Notes under the pieces: generated by a model | What the model saw: the letters and a program-made list of their open reading frames with translations, nothing else | Databases searched by the model: none | Told to the model about the DNA's origin: nothing | Program-made: the position numbers and the translations under genes | Part shown: one piece after another, positions 1-7,551 of the stretch | How the letters are laid out: each line of letters starts with the position of its first letter | Numbering within the stretch: position 1 is the stretch's first letter | DNA from: Limnobacter sp. MED105 | GTDB taxonomy: Bacteria > Pseudomonadota > Gammaproteobacteria > Burkholderiales > Burkholderiaceae_B | Length of the DNA: 39,987 bases | Assembly (NCBI RefSeq): GCF_000170915.1 | Contig: NZ_ABCT01000021.1 | Span: forward strand, 1-39,987 | Direction: 5' to 3'

Positions 1-645
1 ATTTTTCGCGACGGAATTCAGATCGACCCCGAAATAGATGAAATTTCTCTGGGGGACACCCTGTTAATCGACGGGAAAAGCTTTGAAATTACCCAGTACA
101 AATATGTGTTGATGCACAAACCCGCTGGCTATGAGACTTCCCATCTGCCCAGCCACAACCCTTCTGTATTTGATTTATTACCCAAACACTATATAAAGCG
201 CGGCCTGCAGGCCGCTGGTCGACTTGATGTAGACACCACGGGGCTTTTATTGTTTTCTGATGACGGTCAGTTTATTCACCGGCTTATTAGTGGCAAGGTA
301 GGCACCAAACAAGAAATAGAGAAGATTTATGAGGTGACTGGCGCGCGCCCATTCTCTGACTTGCAATTACAACGATTGCTTGAGGGCGTGGACCTCGATG
401 ACGAACCTGAGATTATTTATGCCAGCAGAGCTACCTTACTAGCGGACGGGAGGCTGGAATTGGGTATTACTACCGGGAAGTATCACCAGGTCAAAAGAAT
501 GGTAGCCGCCGTTGGCAATCATGTTGATGGACTACACCGCCGCTCGGTGGGCCCATACGAATTACCGGCGGACCTGGCGGCAGGTTCCTATATAGAGATA
601 GATCCGAGCCCGGTCCTTAATCGGAGCAACTCAAAAGCAGTGTGA
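1..645 (+). CDS. rsuA: 16S rRNA pseudouridine-516 synthase RsuA (5' end missing)
   Basis: Isomerises one uridine of 16S rRNA (U516 in the E. coli enzyme) to pseudouridine. The reading frame is open from base 1, so the start and most of the N-terminal S4 RNA-binding domain lie outside the window; an internal ATG at 112 is not a credible start. Visible are the HKPAGY motif that opens the catalytic domain, the family signature GRLDVDTTGLLL (217-252) whose first Asp (codon 226-228) is the expected nucleophile, then KIYEV and GKYHQVKRM, all in RsuA/RluB/E/F order. Choosing RsuA over RluB/RluE rests on overall resemblance and short length. It ends 125 bases before efp, on the same strand. Confidence 0.85.
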   Translation: MFRDGIQIDPEIDEISLGDTLLIDGKSFEITQYKYVLMHKPAGYETSHLPSHNPSVFDLLPKHYIKRGLQAAGRLDVDTTGLLLFSDDGQFIHRLISGKVGTKQEIEKIYEVTGARPFSDLQLQRLLEGVDLDDEPEIIYASRATLLADGRLELGITTGKYHQVKRMVAAVGNHVDGLHRRSVGPYELPADLAAGSYIEIDPSPVLNRSNSKAV

Positions 646-697
646 ATAGGACGGCTTTATTGTAATTTTTCAACATTTAACCGGCCCTCGGTGCGAA

Positions 698-737
698 CTC
701 GAAAGTGTGTTGTGTGAACAAACACTTCGAGTACAAT
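698..737 (+). promoter_or_regulatory. Candidate efp promoter with overlapping inverted repeat
   Basis: TTGTGT (710-715) and TACAAT (732-737) are spaced by 16 bases, a reasonable sigma-70 promoter 34 bases ahead of the efp start. An inverted repeat, CTCGA(A)AGTGT at 698-708 and ACACTTCGAG at 722-731 with one bulged A, brackets the -35 region. It could be an operator or chance. Read directly from the sequence; function is inferred. Confidence 0.45.
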
Positions 738-770
738 ACGGGGCTTGAATTTTAAATCCTCATCAAACTC

Positions 771-1331
771 ATGAAAACAGCACAAGAAGTTCGCCTAGGC
801 AACGTGGTTATGGTTGGCAAAGACCCCATGGTGGTTTTGAAGACCGAATACAACAAATCGGGCCGCAATGCCGCCGTTGTAAAAATGAAAATGAAAAACC
901 TGCTGACTGGTGCAGGCATGGAAAGCGTATACAAGGCGGACGAGAAGTTCGAACTGTTGGTGCTGGAACGCAAGGAAGTGACCTATTCCTATTTCGCAGA
1001 CCCCATGTATGTTTTCATGGATGCAGAATACAACCAGTACGAAGTGGAAGCCGAAAACATGGGTGACGCACTGAATTACCTGGACGACGGCATGGAATGC
1101 GAAGTGGTTTTCTATGACGGCAAAGCCTTGTCCGTTGAACTGCCAACCAGCTTGGTGCGCGAAGTGGAATACACCGAGCCCGCCGTGCGTGGTGACACGT
1201 CAGGAAAAATCATGAAAGCAGCCCGAATCAAGCCTACAAGTTTTGAAATTCAGGTGCCTGCGTTCGTTGAAATTGGTGACAAGATTGAAATTGACACACG
1301 CACTGCAGAATATCGTGCCCGAGTGAAGTAA
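771..1331 (+). CDS. efp: Elongation factor P
   Basis: Binds ribosomes stalled on polyproline stretches and promotes peptide-bond formation. The 186-residue length and three-domain architecture are standard: an N-terminal KOW-like domain with the acceptor loop, a central OB domain, and a C-terminal OB domain ending [17 protein letters not shown]. The tip of the loop reads [10 protein letters not shown] and places Arg at position 32 where E. coli has Lys34. That marks the arginine-rhamnosylated class found in betaproteobacteria and pseudomonads. The modifying enzyme EarP is encoded immediately downstream. The ATG at 771 fits family alignments and follows the promoter-like elements at 710-737. 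Confidence 0.98.
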   Translation: MKTAQEVRLGNVVMVGKDPMVVLKTEYNKSGRNAAVVKMKMKNLLTGAGMESVYKADEKFELLVLERKEVTYSYFADPMYVFMDAEYNQYEVEAENMGDALNYLDDGMECEVVFYDGKALSVELPTSLVREVEYTEPAVRGDTSGKIMKAARIKPTSFEIQVPAFVEIGDKIEIDTRTAEYRARVK

Positions 1332-1358
1332 ATGATCCACAACACGGTGGATTTGCTG

Positions 1359-1385
1359 GGGCCCCGTTGGGGCCCTTTGTATTTT
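1359..1385 (+). terminator. GC-rich hairpin followed by T-rich stretch, efp/earP gap
   Basis: GGGCCCC (1359-1365) and GGGGCCC (1369-1375) form a 7-bp stem with a 3-base loop, followed by TTTGTATTTT. It looks like an intrinsic terminator or attenuator that would make earP less expressed than efp. The U tract is interrupted, so termination may be partial. Confidence 0.5.
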
Positions 1386-1400
1386 CCGGCTTGAAACTCT

Positions 1401-2471
1401 ATGCACATCGGGATTGTTTGCAAGGTAATCGATAATTTCGGCGATGCGGGCTTTTCGCTTCGCTTGGCGAAAGCACTGGCTGCGAGAGGTCATCATGTCG
1501 ATTTGTTTCACGATGAATCAGCCACTTTTCAGGCGCTATACCCGTATAGGGACAATGACAATCTGACGCTTATTGATGCCAACAAAACCGACCTAGAAAT
1601 CGAGAAGCGACATAGCCTAGACTTAATTCTGGAACCATTCGGAACCTCAAGCGAGCAAACACTATTACGCTTCGATTTAATATTAAAACGCCAGTTCCCC
1701 CACACGCCTTGGTTGCTGATTGATTACCTTTCGTCTGAAAAATGGATTGAGCACTTTCACTTAAGTACTTCAGTAGACCCTGGCACCGGTCATGTCACTA
1801 CTTTTTTTTACCCTGGCTTTACTGACAAAACAGGTGGACTGATTCACTGTGACTACCCGACTCGTTTGGCTGGAAAACGGCAATCGACAAGCAATACAGG
1901 TCTCAATGTTTTCGTTTTCGCCTATCCGACCGCGCCTATTCGAAAGCTGATTGATGCCTGCAACTCAATGAACTCTACGGAGTACGCGATAAAAATTGGA
2001 TTGGCCGGGAATGTTTTACCGCCAGAACCGGAGGACTGCGCAAGCCTTGTTCCCTTCGTTGCTCAAAGTGAATTTGATGAGTTATTGGCGCAATATGATG
2101 TGTTGTTTGTGAGGGGAGAAGACTCATTTGTGAGAGCTCAACTGGCCGGCAGACCATTTGTTTGGCAAATTTACCCGACCAAAGACGACGCGCACCTGGA
2201 TAAACTTGTCTGTTTTTACGACCTATACGCCAGCGGGCTTGGTACGGATTGCAGACTGGCGCTCTGGAACTGCTGGTTGGCGTGGAATGGAATTGACCTG
2301 GAAATTGATTTTGGAGATGCATGGACTGCACTTTTGCCACATCTGCCCGAATTACACGACCATGCGTTGCGATGGCAATCTTGGATTCTCAACGGGAAAG
2401 AACTTGTAAAGGAAGTTCTTACATGGTGCAGTTTGCAGACTCCTACTTTGAGAGAAAAGCCTGATTTATAA
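1401..2471 (+). CDS. earP: EF-P arginine-32 rhamnosyltransferase EarP
   Basis: Transfers rhamnose from dTDP-L-rhamnose to Arg32 of EF-P, which activates that factor. The protein has 356 residues and two Rossmann-like (GT-B) halves. Near the N-terminus DNFGDAGF carries the two aspartates (Asp11, Asp15) expected at the arginine-binding site. The C-terminal half contains VRGEDSFVRAQLAGRPFVW, with Glu240-Asp241 in the donor-binding motif typical of the family (formerly DUF2331), followed by QIYP. The usual FGDIGVCWRLA is slightly altered here to FGDAGFSLRLA. It lies 69 bases after efp, the normal partner arrangement, separated by a terminator-like hairpin. The start ATG at 1401 gives the expected MHIGIVCKVIDNFGD. 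Confidence 0.93.
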   Translation: MHIGIVCKVIDNFGDAGFSLRLAKALAARGHHVDLFHDESATFQALYPYRDNDNLTLIDANKTDLEIEKRHSLDLILEPFGTSSEQTLLRFDLILKRQFPHTPWLLIDYLSSEKWIEHFHLSTSVDPGTGHVTTFFYPGFTDKTGGLIHCDYPTRLAGKRQSTSNTGLNVFVFAYPTAPIRKLIDACNSMNSTEYAIKIGLAGNVLPPEPEDCASLVPFVAQSEFDELLAQYDVLFVRGEDSFVRAQLAGRPFVWQIYPTKDDAHLDKLVCFYDLYASGLGTDCRLALWNCWLAWNGIDLEIDFGDAWTALLPHLPELHDHALRWQSWILNGKELVKEVLTWCSLQTPTLREKPDL

Positions 2472-2480
2472 GGCTTTTTT
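2455..2480 (+). terminator. Intrinsic terminator at the end of earP
   Basis: AAAAGCC (2455-2461) pairs with GGCTTTT (2472-2478) around a 10-base loop containing the earP stop codon, and runs into a T tract (2475-2480). It closes the efp-earP unit. Confidence 0.6.
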
Positions 2481-2543
2481 CACTAAAAAGAAATCCCATT
2501 GAAAGGCAGAAACTGAATTCAAGTTCAACGCTTGGATTTAGCC

Positions 2544-3203
2544 ATGCTGTCATTTCTTCTCTCTCTAGGTTTAGGTTTTGGCTCAATTAACCTGACTCAA
2601 TTGCCTGCACACCAAGTTGAACAGATTGCCAGGGAAGTCATGACGGAACTGGAGGCGGAAATGCGAACCAAACCCTCCTTGATCGTGACTGAACGACCTG
2701 AACCAACGCCGCTCGGTGCTTTGGCTTATGCCAATGGAAAATGCGTAGTCATCGTGAACACGAATGAGACAGCATGGGCGCAGTGGGGGAGATTCTTGAA
2801 CGAAAACAATCGCTCGCATTGGCCACAAATTATTGCTGCATCTGTGGCGCACGAAATGGGGCACTGTTTTAGAGAGAGCCGCTCTTTCGTGGTCAACTAC
2901 GAGGTGAATGAAGACGAGTTCCGAGGGATTCAAAATACGGGGAGTTTTGGTCCAAAACCAGAAATGGTTTACAAACAAGAACTGTTTGCCGACACAGTGG
3001 CCATTCTTTACGCCAAGGAAAATGCAGGGAGTGACGCCGATTACGTGATTGAATCGATGATTCAGGCACGAGAAAAATTCAGTGCAAATGACCCTACCCA
3101 CAACACCTCAAGAATGCTGAGCCGACTGATTGCCAAGGACACAACACGCCAAGGCAATGAGACTATGGGTGTGGCAGCAACACGTTTGCTCTCGGCGCTG
3201 TAA
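2544..3203 (+). CDS. Putative zinc metallopeptidase (HEMGH), unrecognised family
   Basis: I do not recognise this gene. From the ATG at 2544 it has 219 residues; an in-frame TTG at 2532 would add four, and neither start has a strong Shine-Dalgarno. The N-terminus (LSFLLSLGLGFGS) is a short hydrophobic stretch that could be a signal peptide or anchor. The central segment AASVAHEMGHCF has a complete HExxH zinc motif (His103, Glu104, His107). About 38 residues later ELFAD (Glu146, Asp150) offers an ExxxD third-ligand motif, as in M48-like gluzincins. The product is therefore plausibly a small exported or membrane-tethered protease, but substrate and role are unknown. It lies between the earP terminator and the 3' end of convergent xerC, with no functional partner nearby. 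Confidence 0.6.
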   Translation: MLSFLLSLGLGFGSINLTQLPAHQVEQIAREVMTELEAEMRTKPSLIVTERPEPTPLGALAYANGKCVVIVNTNETAWAQWGRFLNENNRSHWPQIIAASVAHEMGHCFRESRSFVVNYEVNEDEFRGIQNTGSFGPKPEMVYKQELFADTVAILYAKENAGSDADYVIESMIQAREKFSANDPTHNTSRMLSRLIAKDTTRQGNETMGVAATRLLSAL

Positions 3204-3215
3204 AAGCAGAAACCT

Positions 3216-4112
3216 TCACTTGGCACGCGGAAAGGCGTTGTCATAAACACTTGAAAGATGGTCAAAGTCAAGTGCAGTGTAGACCTGCGTTGATGCAATG
3301 GACGCATGCCCGAGCAATTCCTGAACGGCTCGCAAGTTTTGAGTGCCCTGCAACAAATGACTTCCAAACGAGTGACGTAACATATGGGGATGCAAATGTT
3401 GCCCCAAACCGCACTTGGCAGCATGGTCTGCAATATCTCGTTGAGCTTGTCTGGCAGTTAACGCCAGCCCTTTGGCCGATACGAACAAAGAGGCTCCCTG
3501 CCCTTTTCCTAGTTTGAGAAGATGGATCTGACGGGGCTCAACGAACTCTCTGAGGCGGGCTTGCAGTGCGTCGACCACAGGCACAATGCGAGCCTTGTTA
3601 CCCTTGCCGACAACTCTCAATTCTGTTGATCCATTCAAGGCTTCAGCCTGAAGCGTTAACGCTTCACTGATTCGCAGCCCGGTGCAATAGAGTAATTCAA
3701 TTAGAACATGAGCTTGGGCGAAACGAAACTCTTGCGGAAGTGGTTTGGCGAGCAGGGCAGCCAAGGGGTCAACCCCTACCGCTTTGGGCAGAGACCTTGT
3801 CAATTTGGGGGTTTTCAGCCCCAAAGTGGGGTCAACTTCGACAATACCGTTATTCAGTAAATACTTGAAAAATCCGCGCCAGCTTGAGGCCAAACGGGCC
3901 AGGCTCGCAGGTGCAGCTCCGGCTGCGTGACGCTGTGCAAGGATCGACTTAAGTGCTGTGGTGGTAACCTGCCCTGGGGGCGTGTCGATCAATGACAAGT
4001 CACGCTGAGCAGCTTTTACGGAGTGATCGCTGTAACGCCGCTCAAGGCGCAGAAAATCCAGATATCGCTGGATCAGGATTGAGTGTTCTGGAGTCTGCTC
4101 AGCGCGGCGCAT
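3216..4112 (-). CDS. xerC: Tyrosine recombinase XerC
   Basis: Acts with XerD at dif to resolve chromosome dimers at cell division. The protein has 298 residues, with a SAM-like core-binding domain (about 10-95) and a catalytic domain (about 110-298). The catalytic set is complete: Arg147 in CTGLRISE, a Lys in VVGKGNKAR (170/173), His243 and Arg246 in HPHMLRHSFG, His269 in LLGHASI, and nucleophile Tyr278 in STQVYTAL. The start overlaps the end of the DUF484 gene by 40 bases, an unusually long overlap, but no nearer alternative start preserves the N-terminal helix. The dapF-DUF484-xerC context argues for the housekeeping recombinase, not a mobile-element integrase. Confidence 0.93.
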   Translation of the reverse strand: MRRAEQTPEHSILIQRYLDFLRLERRYSDHSVKAAQRDLSLIDTPPGQVTTTALKSILAQRHAAGAAPASLARLASSWRGFFKYLLNNGIVEVDPTLGLKTPKLTRSLPKAVGVDPLAALLAKPLPQEFRFAQAHVLIELLYCTGLRISEALTLQAEALNGSTELRVVGKGNKARIVPVVDALQARLREFVEPRQIHLLKLGKGQGASLFVSAKGLALTARQAQRDIADHAAKCGLGQHLHPHMLRHSFGSHLLQGTQNLRAVQELLGHASIASTQVYTALDFDHLSSVYDNAFPRAK

Positions 4113-4723
4113 GCGGTTTCAGCCAGAGTGTTCAAAAAATCGGTTTCCAAAGTTGGCGAGAAGCGGTCTTTATCAGGTGAACCAAACCCCAGACAGCCGA
4201 AGGTCACAGGACTGGCACCAATACGCAAAGGAATCAATACCACTGAGCGCGGGGCTACCTCTTCGCCTTGAAAAACCGAGAGTGTTGGCGCATTCTCGGA
4301 AAATCCACAGTAAAGACTTTTCATGCCATCGATGAGCGTTTTATCAGAGTTGCTAGCGGCAGAGTTGTCCTCACTCCAAAGTTGCAAACGAACCATGGGA
4401 ACTACAAATTTTTTCTTGATTGCATCAACCAACACTGTGGGCAAGTCTGCAGAGTTTTTGACTGTAAGCAAAGTGCGGGTAATCGATTGTAGGTTGTCAA
4501 TAATCGCTTGATTCTCAACAGCTGCGTGCGTCATTTCAACCACGCGGTGTTCGAGAGATTTAACCTTTTCACGCATGGTTTGAACTTGACGCTCATGCAG
4601 CGATGCGACGTTCCCGGTGCTTTGCTCAGGCAATTTGATAAAAGCGAGAATACCCGGATTCTTGATTAAAAAATCAGGGTGTGCTTTCAGAAAATCGGCA
4701 ACCTGAATGGCCTCGTCAGTCAT
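4073..4723 (-). CDS. DUF484 family protein
   Basis: A 216-residue protein of the DUF484 family (YigA-like), usually found between dapF and xerC in beta- and gammaproteobacteria. The N-terminal part (VADFLKAHPDFLIKNPGIL) is the family signature. It is followed by a probable coiled coil around residues 45-85, then a GAF-like domain with PRSVVLIPLRIG and GCLGFGSPDKDRF. No catalytic residues are evident and the molecular role is unknown. GAF-like folds bind small ligands, so a sensory role is possible but unproven. Its start overlaps the dapF stop by 4 bases and its end overlaps xerC by 40, so the three genes are translationally coupled. Confidence 0.88.
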   Translation of the reverse strand: MTDEAIQVADFLKAHPDFLIKNPGILAFIKLPEQSTGNVASLHERQVQTMREKVKSLEHRVVEMTHAAVENQAIIDNLQSITRTLLTVKNSADLPTVLVDAIKKKFVVPMVRLQLWSEDNSAASNSDKTLIDGMKSLYCGFSENAPTLSVFQGEEVAPRSVVLIPLRIGASPVTFGCLGFGSPDKDRFSPTLETDFLNTLAETACAALSRLQNTQS

Positions 4724-5595
4724 AAGTAAAACTCTCCTTCAAAAACAGTTTGTGCTGGGCCTGTCATCAAGACATCACTGTCCTGCTGACCACTCCATTC
4801 AATGGTGAGGGTTCCGCCGGCTTTGACCACATCTACCTGCTCGGCAATGAGCCCCATTTTCATGCCAACTACGGCAGCCGCGCAGGCTCCGGTTCCACAG
4901 GCGAGGGTTTCACCCACCCCGCGCTCATAGACACGAAGATGAACACGACTGCGGTCGACGATATGAAGAAAACCCACATTAACCCTTTCGGGAAAACGGG
5001 GGTGAGACTCAAGTGTGGCGCCTAAGCGCTGAACTAAATCATTGGAGGCTGGTTGATCCAGAAGAATAACGACATGAGGATTGCCCATGGAAGCGACTCC
5101 GACCCACAATTCTTCCAAGTCAGGACCCAAGTCAACTGGTAGTCTGTACTGTATCAAGCCCCCCGCCTTTCGACTGGCAAGGCCCTCTACAATGAATGGC
5201 ACCTTTTCAGGATTAAGCTCGGCCGGCCCCATATTCACTTTGACCCAATTGTGTTTGATCAATTCGGGCTGGATGATGCCCGCGAGGGTTTCCACAGTGA
5301 TTTGATTTTTATCCGTCAGCCCTTTGTCAAACACGTACTGGGCAAAACAGCGCGCTCCGTTCCCACACTGCTGAACCTCTTGTCCATCTGCATTGAAGAT
5401 TCGGTACTTGAAATCGGCAAGCTCGGAGGACTCGACAACAAGCACCTGATCAGCGCCAACACCAAAATGACGGTCGGCAAGGCGCTTGATCAACCCGGGG
5501 CTGAGATCTATTTGATTCGCACAGTTATCCAGCACAACGAAATCGTTGCCCGCACCGTGCATTTTGGTGAACTTGAGTATGTTCGAATTTGCCAT
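4720..5595 (-). CDS. dapF: Diaminopimelate epimerase
   Basis: Converts LL- to meso-diaminopimelate, the precursor of lysine and of the peptidoglycan cross-linking residue. The protein has 291 residues, slightly above the usual 275 or so. It begins KFTKMHGAGNDFVVLD, the signature opening. The two catalytic cysteines are visible: Cys77 in QQCGNGARC and Cys233 in ETLACGTGAC. It follows an lpxL-type gene after 40 bases and overlaps the downstream DUF484 gene by 4 bases (ATGA), so it belongs to an envelope-plus-resolution operon on the minus strand. Confidence 0.97.
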   Translation of the reverse strand: MANSNILKFTKMHGAGNDFVVLDNCANQIDLSPGLIKRLADRHFGVGADQVLVVESSELADFKYRIFNADGQEVQQCGNGARCFAQYVFDKGLTDKNQITVETLAGIIQPELIKHNWVKVNMGPAELNPEKVPFIVEGLASRKAGGLIQYRLPVDLGPDLEELWVGVASMGNPHVVILLDQPASNDLVQRLGATLESHPRFPERVNVGFLHIVDRSRVHLRVYERGVGETLACGTGACAAAVVGMKMGLIAEQVDVVKAGGTLTIEWSGQQDSDVLMTGPAQTVFEGEFYL

Positions 5596-5635
5596 CGTCG
5601 CTTTGTCACAGACCGTGGTGTATTTGATTCAGGTG

Positions 5636-6511
5636 TCAGTATATTCTGGACTCGCCAGCCGGGCGGGTTTTGAACCGCTTGTGCAACCACAAGTATTGCG
5701 GAATGTTGTCTTTCACCCAAGACTCAATGTGATGATTCATAACTTGCGTGGATTGAGTGTCATCGTCCAATGGAAAGTTAGGCAAGGGTTCATGAATATG
5801 AATGCTGTAACGCCCATTGCTATATTTGGTCGTGACCGGCACGACCTGCGCCTGAAGCAACTTGGACAGCCGAGCCACCGCCGTAACAGTAGCGGCTTTC
5901 ACGCCAAAAAAGGTAACAAACACAGAGTCGCGCTCACCGAAATCCATATCGGGCAGATAGTACAAAGGACGCCCTTTTTTCATGGCGGCCAGCAATGGAC
6001 GCACACCCTGTTGGCGAGACAACAGCAATTGATCTCCAAACTTGGAACGTCCTTCCAATATCAGCGAATTCAACACCGGATTCTTCTGGTTTGAATACAT
6101 GGTAACCATATCGATTTCAAGGCACAGGCGACTCCATGCTGCATCGAGTCCCAAAAAATGTGGAGCCAGAAAAATGGTTGGCGATGTCGAATCAAGAACG
6201 CTCAAAGCATCCGGGTTTTCAATTAGCACCCGATCACGTACTACTTTTTCATTGCCTGCCCACAACCAAGCCCGGTCCAGAAAGGTGCGTAAGTAAAGGT
6301 AAATGTGAGCCACAGCCCAACGGATGCGCTGGAGCTGCGCCGCGTCAGGAAAACACAGAGCAAGATTCGTGAGTGCCACGGTTCGGCGTTCACGAGCCAA
6401 GGCGAACAAGAGCATAGCCAACAACATCGAGATTGACGAGGAAATCAGCCTGTAGGCAGAAAATGGTAGCCGCGCAAGTGCGAACCAGATTGAGATCAAA
6501 AATTGAGTCAC
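5636..6511 (-). CDS. Lipid A biosynthesis late acyltransferase (LpxL/HtrB family), second copy in the pair
   Basis: Inner-membrane enzyme that adds a secondary acyl chain from acyl-ACP to a lipid A precursor. The 291-residue protein has a hydrophobic N-terminal anchor (about 1-38) followed by RERRTVALTNLALCFP, the usual start of the catalytic domain. The HX4D catalytic motif is present as APHFLGLDA (His118, Asp123), with YYLPDMDFG and FFGVKAATVTAVARL further on. The start overlaps the preceding paralogue by 4 bases (ATGA), implying translational coupling. Which of the two genes adds the first or second acyl chain cannot be told from sequence, so no numbered symbol is assigned. Confidence 0.9.
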   Translation of the reverse strand: MTQFLISIWFALARLPFSAYRLISSSISMLLAMLLFALARERRTVALTNLALCFPDAAQLQRIRWAVAHIYLYLRTFLDRAWLWAGNEKVVRDRVLIENPDALSVLDSTSPTIFLAPHFLGLDAAWSRLCLEIDMVTMYSNQKNPVLNSLILEGRSKFGDQLLLSRQQGVRPLLAAMKKGRPLYYLPDMDFGERDSVFVTFFGVKAATVTAVARLSKLLQAQVVPVTTKYSNGRYSIHIHEPLPNFPLDDDTQSTQVMNHHIESWVKDNIPQYLWLHKRFKTRPAGESRIY

Positions 6512-7374
6512 GATTGCCCTTGCTGGCCCTGTTGGCCTTTGGGAGGTTTGTAACGTTCATAGCCCCAATAATACTGCTCAGGATGCATCAGAATCAGCTT
6601 TTCCATAGCCGCATTGACTTGTGCGGCGGCCTCGACAGGATCCTCACTGAGCGACTCGGGGCCTTGATACAACTCGAGGCAAAAACCTTGTCCGCCCGGC
6701 TTCCTGTAACCAATGGCCAAAACAATTGATGCGCCAGTCGCATGGTGGAGTCGGCCAGGCAAAGTCATGGTGTATGCGGGCTGACCAAACATGGGAGCCC
6801 AAACCCCCTCCCCCTGAGCGGGAACCTGGTCAGGCAACATGCCGACTGCCTCCCCTCTTTTCAGCGCCTTGAGCAGGATTTTCACACCCCCAAGCGTGGT
6901 GGGAGCCAGAGCGACGTTGTCGCGCGCACGGCTGTCTTCGATAATATCTTGAAGTTCCGCCTTGCGATTTGGGCGATACAACACAGTGATGGGTGCACGG
7001 GTTGAAAAAATTTGGGCGGTTGACTCAAAACTCCCCATGTGCGGAGTCAAAAAAATAATGCCTTTCCCTTTTGCTTGAGCCCTTTGAACAACGTCCCAGC
7101 CGGTTATGTCAGTACATCTCGCTGCGCCCCGCTGCGTAGACAAACCCCACAGAAAAGGGAGCTCCAGTAGCGCCATTCCAGCATGCTTGACGGAGCCCTT
7201 CACAGCACCGAGACGCGCTGATTCGTTATGTGGAAAAGCAATTTTGGAGTGAATTTCAATTTTGCGACGGTAGCTGGCCGACAAACCATATACCGCCCAC
7301 CCCAACCACGCACCAAGTGCGTGCAGGACAGGCAAAGGAAAAACTGACAACGCTTTAAACAAATTTTTGATCAT
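6508..7374 (-). CDS. Lipid A biosynthesis late acyltransferase (LpxL/HtrB family), first copy
   Basis: Paralogue of the next gene in the same operon. It has 288 residues from the ATG at 7374 (MIKNLFKALSVFP). The motif TPHMGSFE supplies the HX4E catalytic pair (His112, Glu117). An N-terminal hydrophobic segment (about 8-30) and RPNRKAELQ and GMLPDQVPAQGEGVW blocks match the family. A longer frame to 7455 exists, but it would run through the SAM-II aptamer of the divergent metK leader and add 27 residues unlike the family, so I reject it. The C-terminus has a small GQQGQQGQS repeat. The pair of adjacent acyltransferases fits hexa-acylated lipid A production. Confidence 0.9.
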   Translation of the reverse strand: MIKNLFKALSVFPLPVLHALGAWLGWAVYGLSASYRRKIEIHSKIAFPHNESARLGAVKGSVKHAGMALLELPFLWGLSTQRGAARCTDITGWDVVQRAQAKGKGIIFLTPHMGSFESTAQIFSTRAPITVLYRPNRKAELQDIIEDSRARDNVALAPTTLGGVKILLKALKRGEAVGMLPDQVPAQGEGVWAPMFGQPAYTMTLPGRLHHATGASIVLAIGYRKPGGQGFCLELYQGPESLSEDPVEAAAQVNAAMEKLILMHPEQYYWGYERYKPPKGQQGQQGQS

Positions 7375-7400
7375 GGGGCAGATTGTAACCAGTACGCGCT

Positions 7401-7428
7401 TTGCCTTCGTCCCCAAATGTTGTATATT
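7401..7428 (+). promoter_or_regulatory. Candidate metK promoter
   Basis: TTGCCT (7401-7406) and TATATT (7423-7428) are separated by 16 bases. The predicted start of transcription, about 7435, falls on the first stem of the SAM-II-like aptamer, which is the usual arrangement for that class. The elements lie in the gap before the divergent acyltransferase gene. Confidence 0.5.
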
Positions 7429-7431
7429 TCT

Positions 7432-7490
7432 CAAGTTCGCTGAGTTAAATGACAACTTGCGGGGCGAACTAAAACAAATCTGCTAAAGCG
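7432..7490 (+). ncRNA. SAM-II-type riboswitch upstream of metK
   Basis: The stretch folds as a SAM-II H-type pseudoknot. P1 is AGTTCGC (7434-7440) with GCGAACT (7464-7470), a perfect 7-bp stem. The loop begins TGAGTTAAAT, like the conserved TGATTTAA of the class. The second helix pairs CTTGC in the loop (7456-7460) with GC (7482-7483) and AAG (7486-7488), flanking the unpaired T-A of the conserved GCTAAAG element. These elements, their order and spacing match the SAM-II class known mainly from alphaproteobacteria, where SAM binding turns off methionine/SAM genes. It ends about 50 bases before the metK ribosome-binding site (ggag at 7541-7544), so how binding is coupled to expression is not obvious. 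No covariance-model search was run. Confidence 0.75.
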
Positions 7491-7551
7491 TCGCCGGGCT
7501 TCAATTGAACATGGCGGCAGTAATAACCCCTTGTTTTATTGGAGCTTTTCA

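Noticed and set aside
3216-4112. Tyrosine recombinase as the integrase of a genomic island
   Set aside because: The dapF-DUF484-xerC order is the conserved housekeeping locus; no attachment-site repeats, tRNA or foreign genes flank it.
7375-7455. N-terminal extension of the LpxL-like protein by 27 codons
   Set aside because: The extension overlaps the SAM-II-like aptamer and metK promoter on the other strand and does not resemble the membrane anchor of the family.
7500-7509. Perfect 10-base palindrome TTCAATTGAA in the metK leader
   Set aside because: Short and AT-rich; expected by chance at this scale, and no second copy is seen near another gene.
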